Source: Tipula vernalis
Lineage: Eukaryota > Arthropoda > Insecta > Diptera > Tipulidae
Direction: 5' to 3'
DNA: 64,000 nt
Assembly: GCA_958295665.1 (NCBI GenBank)
Contig: OY282559.1
Coordinates: forward strand, 268,064,057 to 268,128,056
Below are positions 59,976 to 64,000 of this stretch, one piece after another. The first letter of the stretch is position 1. Each line of letters opens with the position of its first letter. The notes beneath the pieces were generated by a model, which was given only the letters and a program-made list of their open reading frames with translations, ran no database searches and was not told the origin of the DNA. The position numbers were made by a program, and so were the translations under genes.

Positions 59976-61545
59976 AAGCCTGTTCGTCCCGAACAGGACC
60001 CAAATCACCTCCTCTGTATAGGGCCAGCCTCTCCAAATGCACCACCTTTGGTTTACCTCGATGTCCCTTCCGTATCCGATAAACCACGTCGTTCATCCTT
60101 GTGATGACAGTATAAGGTCCTTCCCATGCTGGTTGCAGCTTCGGTGATAATCCCTTTTTCCGTTGCGGTTTGTGAAGCCATACTAATTGCCCTTCCTGGA
60201 AGCCCTGGTTATTTGCTCGTGTGTCATATCGAGCCTTCATCCGGTCACTTGACATCCGTATTTTCTCCCGTACAAATTGATGAATCTCATTAAGTTCCTC
60301 TTTCATTCGGTCTACGTAATCTTGTCCACATAAAGCCGATGATGGTACAGCCCCAAACTTTAGATCTCCAGGTAACCGTAGATTATCTCCAAATAACGTT
60401 TTAGCTGGTGTCATTCCGGTTGTGTCATGTATAGCTGATCGATAGGCCATCAGAAACATCGGTATATGTCGATCCCAGTTGCGTTGGTTTTTCTCAACGA
60501 CCTTTGCTAGATATTCCTCCAATGTACCATTGAATCTTTCCACCATACCGTCAGACTGTGGATGCAAAGGCGTTGTTCTCGTTTTATTTATACCGAGCAT
60601 CTGGCATATTTCTTGAAACACCACCGATTCAAAATTCCGTCCTTGATCGGTATGAATCTCCATCGGCACTCCAAATCTGCTAATCCAATTGTTTACCACG
60701 GCATCAGCTATTGTTGTGGTCTCCTGATTGGGAATGGGGTACACCTCCGGCCATTTGCTGAAATAATCCATGATTACTAGCACATATTTGTTGCCGCTCT
60801 CAGTGGTGGGAAATGGGCCCGCTACATCCATTGCAATTCTTTCGAATGGTGCTCCAACGTTATATTGCTTCATGGTTCCACGACTTTTGCGTGCGGGTCC
60901 CTTCACCGCCGCACATTGGTCACATTTTTGGCACCATTCTATCACAGACTGCCTACATACTGCCCAGTAGAATCGTTGACGTATCTTTGCTAGAGTTTTA
61001 TTAATTCCAAGGTGGCCCCCACTTGCTCCTCCATGATACTCATTCAGAATTTCTACAATCCGGCACTTTGGTATCACCAGCAACAATTGCTTCACTTTGC
61101 CATCCGTGCTTTCCCACAATCGTTTTAAACAGCCATTCTCAAGACGGAGGCTATCCCATTGAGCCCAATAAGCCTTGACAATGGGAGTTTTGTCCGCGAT
61201 CTCGCTCCAAGTTGGCCGGTGTTCCTTTTCCTTCCAATCCATTATAACTGATAAATCCGTATCATCCAATTGCTCTTTCCTGATCATTTCGTCGGTCCAC
61301 TCCTCATCAGGCAGCACTTGCGTAAGCCTAACGTCGATGATGCCTTCCTTTGCTTCAACATGGCCACAATGTTTACATTCTACTGGACACGGCCGTCTTG
61401 ACAATGCGTCGGCATTTCTGTGTGCACTTCCCTTCCGATGTTCAATTTGGAAATCGTAGCTTTGAAGACGTTCGATCCAGCGTGCCACTTGTCCCTCTGG
61501 ATTCTTGAATTGTAACAGCCACCGTAAAGCGCCGGTGATCTGTCC
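59974..61545 (-). pseudogene. Ty3/gypsy RNase H end and integrase
   Basis: Residue numbers refer to the 539-residue frame opening at 61,593. The RNase H tail (DALSRRPCP, about residues 62-70) is followed by integrase: zinc-binding His187, His194, Cys224 and Cys227; the catalytic triad Asp256 (AMDVAGPF), Asp316 (HTDQGRNFES) and Glu352 (VERFNG) with the exact D,D(35)E spacing; and a C-terminal GPY/F module (PAWEGPYTVI) near residues 490-500. The stop lies at 59,974. The domain looks complete and uninterrupted. It is joined to the RT frame upstream through a one-base insertion near 61,543, so the present genome copy would not make the fused polyprotein. Integrase inserts the cDNA in the nucleus. 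Confidence 0.92.
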
Positions 61546-62655
61546 GTAAATGGAATTTTTGGCCATAAAGATACTTATGGAAATACTTGACACACTCCAC
61601 TATAGCCAACAATTCTTTCCGTGTCACGCAGTAATTACGCTCCGGTTTCGATAATGTTTTGGAGTAGTACGCAATAACTCTTTCTTGACCATTAATTTCC
61701 TGTGATAACACACCTCCTATACCGTCATTACTTGCATCGGTGTCCAAAATAAATTTCACGTTGGGTATAGGGTACGCGAGGATTGGCGCGGCACACAACC
61801 GTCTCCTTAGTTCCATGAATGCTTCTTCCTGGTCATTCTTCCATTCGAATGCCTTGTTCTTCCTGGTCAACTCGTGTAAACTCTTGGCGATGTTGGCGAA
61901 TCCTGGCACGAAGCGTCTATAATAGGTGCACAATCCGAGAAAGCTTCGTAATTCGTGTAAATTTTTAGGTCTCGGCCAGTTCTTTACCGCTGCGATCTTT
62001 TCTTCGTCAGTGTGAATTCCATTAATCGTTACGAGATGACCCAAATATTTAACTTCAGTTCTGAACAACTTACACTTCTTTGGACTTAACTTCAATCCGG
62101 CGGCCTGTATCCGATCTAAAACTTCCGCCAAGTTCTTTAGATGCTCGTCAAAATCCTTCCCCATAACGATGATGTCGTCCAGATATATTAGGCAAGTCTT
62201 CCAATGTAATCCCTTTAACACGCGCTCCATTAATCGTTCAAAAGTCGCAGGGGCATTACATAATCCGAACGGCATAACATTAAATTGCCAAAGTCCGTTA
62301 CCCACACTGAACGCTGTTTTCTCGCGATCTTCCTCATGGACTTCCACCTGCCAATACCCGCTTTGTAGATCTAATGTCGAAAATATTTGAGCACCCGATA
62401 ATGTGTCTAACGTGTCATCGATCCTTGGCAGTGGGTAGCTATCTTTTTTCGTCACAGCATTGAGTTTTCGATAATCAACGCAAAATCTCATGCTACCGTC
62501 CTTCTTCTCGACCAATACTACCGGTGAGCTCCATGGGCTATTAGATGGTTCAATTACTCCTGCTGCCTGCATATCTGTTACCATTCGATTGACTTCTTCT
62601 TGTTTTGCCAAAGGTAGTCTCCTGGGTGGTTGACGAATTGGCATCTCTGCTCCCG
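61546..62655 (-). pseudogene. Ty3/gypsy reverse transcriptase and RNase H
   Basis: In the 400-residue frame opening at 62,644, RT motifs are seen in order: GVIEPSNSPWSSPVVLVEKK, FCVDYRKLN, FSTLDLQSGYWQV (first catalytic Asp), MPFGLCNAPATFERLM and the YLDD box (about residues 154-157). The connection domain has LRSFLGLCTYYRRFVPGFA. RNase H has LDTDASNDGIGGVLSQ (about residue 301), the YCVTRKELLAIV block and RTDH. Two single-base changes break it: a deletion at its 5' junction with protease (near 62,668) and an insertion after RTDH (near 61,543). The sequence between is fully open. The active-site residues expected in RT are all present. Confidence 0.93.
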
Positions 62656-63570
62656 TATCAATGCGTTACCATTGAGGTCCTTCCGTTATTATCCGATGTA
62701 CTGCAGAATATGGACGTGTATCGTTTGAGTAGTTGATGTGCAGAATTTTTCTGTGCCTCGGTAAGATCTTCGGTCCATTTCTGCATAAGTTGTTCTACCA
62801 TTTCTTTCTGCCCTTGCATGTCGGCTTTTTCAACCGGACTTCTCTGTTCACACTTTACTATAGTTGAAACCTCGTTACATTGGCCGATGACTGTCCCTTT
62901 CTTGATGGTTTTTGTCTTATCCGAGAGATTTAGAGTCCTAATTGGTACTCTATAGTCGTTGTCTGGTTTAACTAGGGCTTTTCCGATTATAATTTCCTTG
63001 GCTCCGTTCTCCTCTTCGTTAGCTTCCACAACCCACAACCTGGGTGACCCAGAACCTCCCTCCAATTTTCCCCATAGGATCGTCTCCGAATTCGGTGGCA
63101 GCTTCTCCCGATGATCAATAATAATTCGCCTGATAGTTGCTCCGGCACTGCTAGATTGAAGTGGCAACTCGATGTTATCGTAACTTAAAACTCCTCGTCC
63201 AACATCCACCACGAAGCCATTTGCCCTCATGAAGTCCATCCCCATTATGACTTCATCCACAATATCTGCAATCAGCACTTCGTGTTGGAAAAGAGTTCTC
63301 CCGATTTTTATTTTCACGATCTTTTTGCCTTTTATTATTGAACTATCTCCAGTTGCTGTTTGTAACTTCAATCCATTAGCTGGTTGTATACCTCCATCGA
63401 TCAGATCTTTACGGACAATCGTGCGATTTGCTCCCGTATCCAGAGTGATGATGCAATCCGTGCCATCAATGTCGCCTTTGATTGTTAAGCTGTCACCGCC
63501 TCTTGCTACTTTCGAAACGCGGATGGAGGTTATGGGGCAATCGGTTGTGGGAGTCAGCTTCTGCCCCTTT
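62656..63570 (-). pseudogene. Ty3/gypsy protease and linker to RT
   Basis: Reading in the frame one base back from gag, the protease active site appears as ITLDTGANRTIV near 63,435, followed by IIKGKKIVKIKIGR and the IIMGMDF-type flap-end block (VDEVIMGMDFMRANG). The linker (EQLMQKWTEDLTEAQKNSAH, LLKRYTSIF) leads to RT; the frame closes at 62,658 because of the one-base deletion. The gag stop at 63,569 overlaps this frame, consistent with -1 ribosomal frameshifting. A GTTAAAC string sits just before the gag stop as a candidate slip site, though it is not a canonical X XXY YYZ heptamer. Confidence 0.85.
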
Positions 63571-64000
63571 AAGCTGACTCGTTGTAGTTTAACGGCTCCG
63601 CCGTCATTTGGCCTTCTTGCCTAGCCAACGCCTGCTCCCCGCTTGGTCGTCGCTGCATAGGAGATGGTGATCTTCCCCTTTTTCTTCTTAATTCCCAGCA
63701 GTCGCGAGAGATGTGACCAACCTTATCACATGCCCAACATCTGATTTTGCCGCTTCCATCTCGGTATCTTGGTGTTGACCGCTCGTTGTTTATGCTTGTA
63801 TCGATTTCTACTCGGCGTATTTTCATTGACGGTTTGGTGATGGCTTGTGCAGTTTCATTTGTTAACGCACAAGCGATGGTTTCCGCAAAGGTTGCTTTAG
63901 GTGACAACATCACCGCCCTGCGTGTCTCTGGATCTCGAATACCGTCAATGAATGCGTCAATTTTAAGCCTTTCCATATAATCGGCCGACGTACTGGTATG
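63569..64000 (-). CDS. Ty3/gypsy gag, C-terminal part (continues beyond window)
   Basis: The frame is open from the window edge to the stop at 63,569. It includes the end of the capsid-like domain (DAFIDGIRDPETRRAVM) and one nucleocapsid zinc knuckle, CWACDKVGHISRDC, with C-x2-C-x4-H-x4-C spacing at residues 80, 83, 88 and 93 counted from the Met at 63,976. An Arg-rich tail, RRKRGRSPSP, follows. The Met at 63,976 is internal, since codons upstream remain open to base 64,000. Gag packages element RNA into cytoplasmic particles. No defect is visible in this part. Confidence 0.9.
   Translation of the reverse strand, partial: HTSTSADYMERLKIDAFIDGIRDPETRRAVMLSPKATFAETIACALTNETAQAITKPSMKIRRVEIDTSINNERSTPRYRDGSGKIRCWACDKVGHISRDCWELRRKRGRSPSPMQRRPSGEQALARQEGQMTAEPLNYNESA

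Larger units (their letters stand above)
59468..64000 (-). mobile_element. Ty3/gypsy LTR retrotransposon, 3' part, nearly intact
   Basis: On the minus strand the order is gag (from beyond 64,000 to 63,569), protease, RT, RNase H, integrase (to 59,974), polypurine tract and 3' LTR (59,962-59,468). There is no env frame between integrase and LTR. The pol region carries two single-base frameshifts and no other damage. Base composition is much richer in G+C than the neighbours, another sign of youth. The 5' LTR and most of gag lie beyond the window, so LTR-LTR divergence cannot be used for dating here. The lineage within Ty3/gypsy is not certain; the DTGA protease and GPY/F integrase tail are the features seen. 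Confidence 0.93.

Overview
This is eukaryotic DNA, almost certainly from an insect and possibly from a higher dipteran. It is strongly AT-rich, its reading frames are broken by spliceosomal-type introns, and it is packed with transposable elements typical of insect genomes: Ty3/gypsy and BEL/Pao LTR elements, Jockey/CR1-type LINEs, hAT, piggyBac, PIF/Harbinger with MADF-BESS partner genes, a pogo/jerky-type transposase, Helitron pieces, a tRNA-derived SINE and several MITEs. I recognise no intact single-copy host gene. Nearly all coding sequence belongs to mobile elements, most of them decayed. The species assignment is inference from content only.

Layout. 1-2230: decayed LINE. 4.6-7.2 kb: a foldback-like element with inverted ends, a core of about eleven ~147-bp satellite units and inverted units near one end; a tRNA-derived SINE with a 13-bp target duplication interrupts one unit. 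7.6-8.7 kb: a 126-bp near-perfect palindrome and a ~290-bp (TA)n tract. 8.9-10.65 kb (minus): exon-like pieces of unnamed, probably transposon-borne proteins.

10,719-26,467 is the most striking object: a 15.7-kb block with hAT-like ends, an exact 8-bp target duplication and subterminal repeats. It contains a three-exon hAT transposase gene (BED finger, DUF659-like region, C-terminal dimerisation domain) that reads open for about 647 residues. Two nearly identical 3.6-kb inverted arms flank the centre. Each arm carries the same fragment of an unidentified gene, broken by the same MITE.

30.5-32.6 kb: dead piggyBac. 32.6-34.4 kb: Ty3/gypsy wreck. 35.3-40.7 kb: two Harbinger transposase wrecks, each converging on its own MADF-BESS gene wreck, enclosed by long degenerate inverted repeats. 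43.5-44.9 kb: Jockey fragment. 45.2-47.2 kb: BEL/Pao fragment, followed by a ~290-bp inverted pair resembling tail-to-tail LTRs. 48.0-54.3 kb: piggyBac fragment, pogo/jerky-type transposase, LINE with a nested perfect-TIR MITE, and a second piggyBac. 57.3-59.1 kb: Jockey LINE whose RT is broken by only one in-frame stop. 59.5-64.0 kb: a young Ty3/gypsy element on the minus strand (3' LTR, integrase, RNase H, RT, protease, gag) with only two single-base frameshifts and a heat-shock-like element beside its TATA box. Its 5' end lies outside the window.

The proteins do not form a shared pathway: each element supplied its own mobilisation machinery. The region reads as a nested graveyard with two younger residents, the hAT block and the Ty3/gypsy element. 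All identifications are from reading the sequence and family knowledge; no searches were run.
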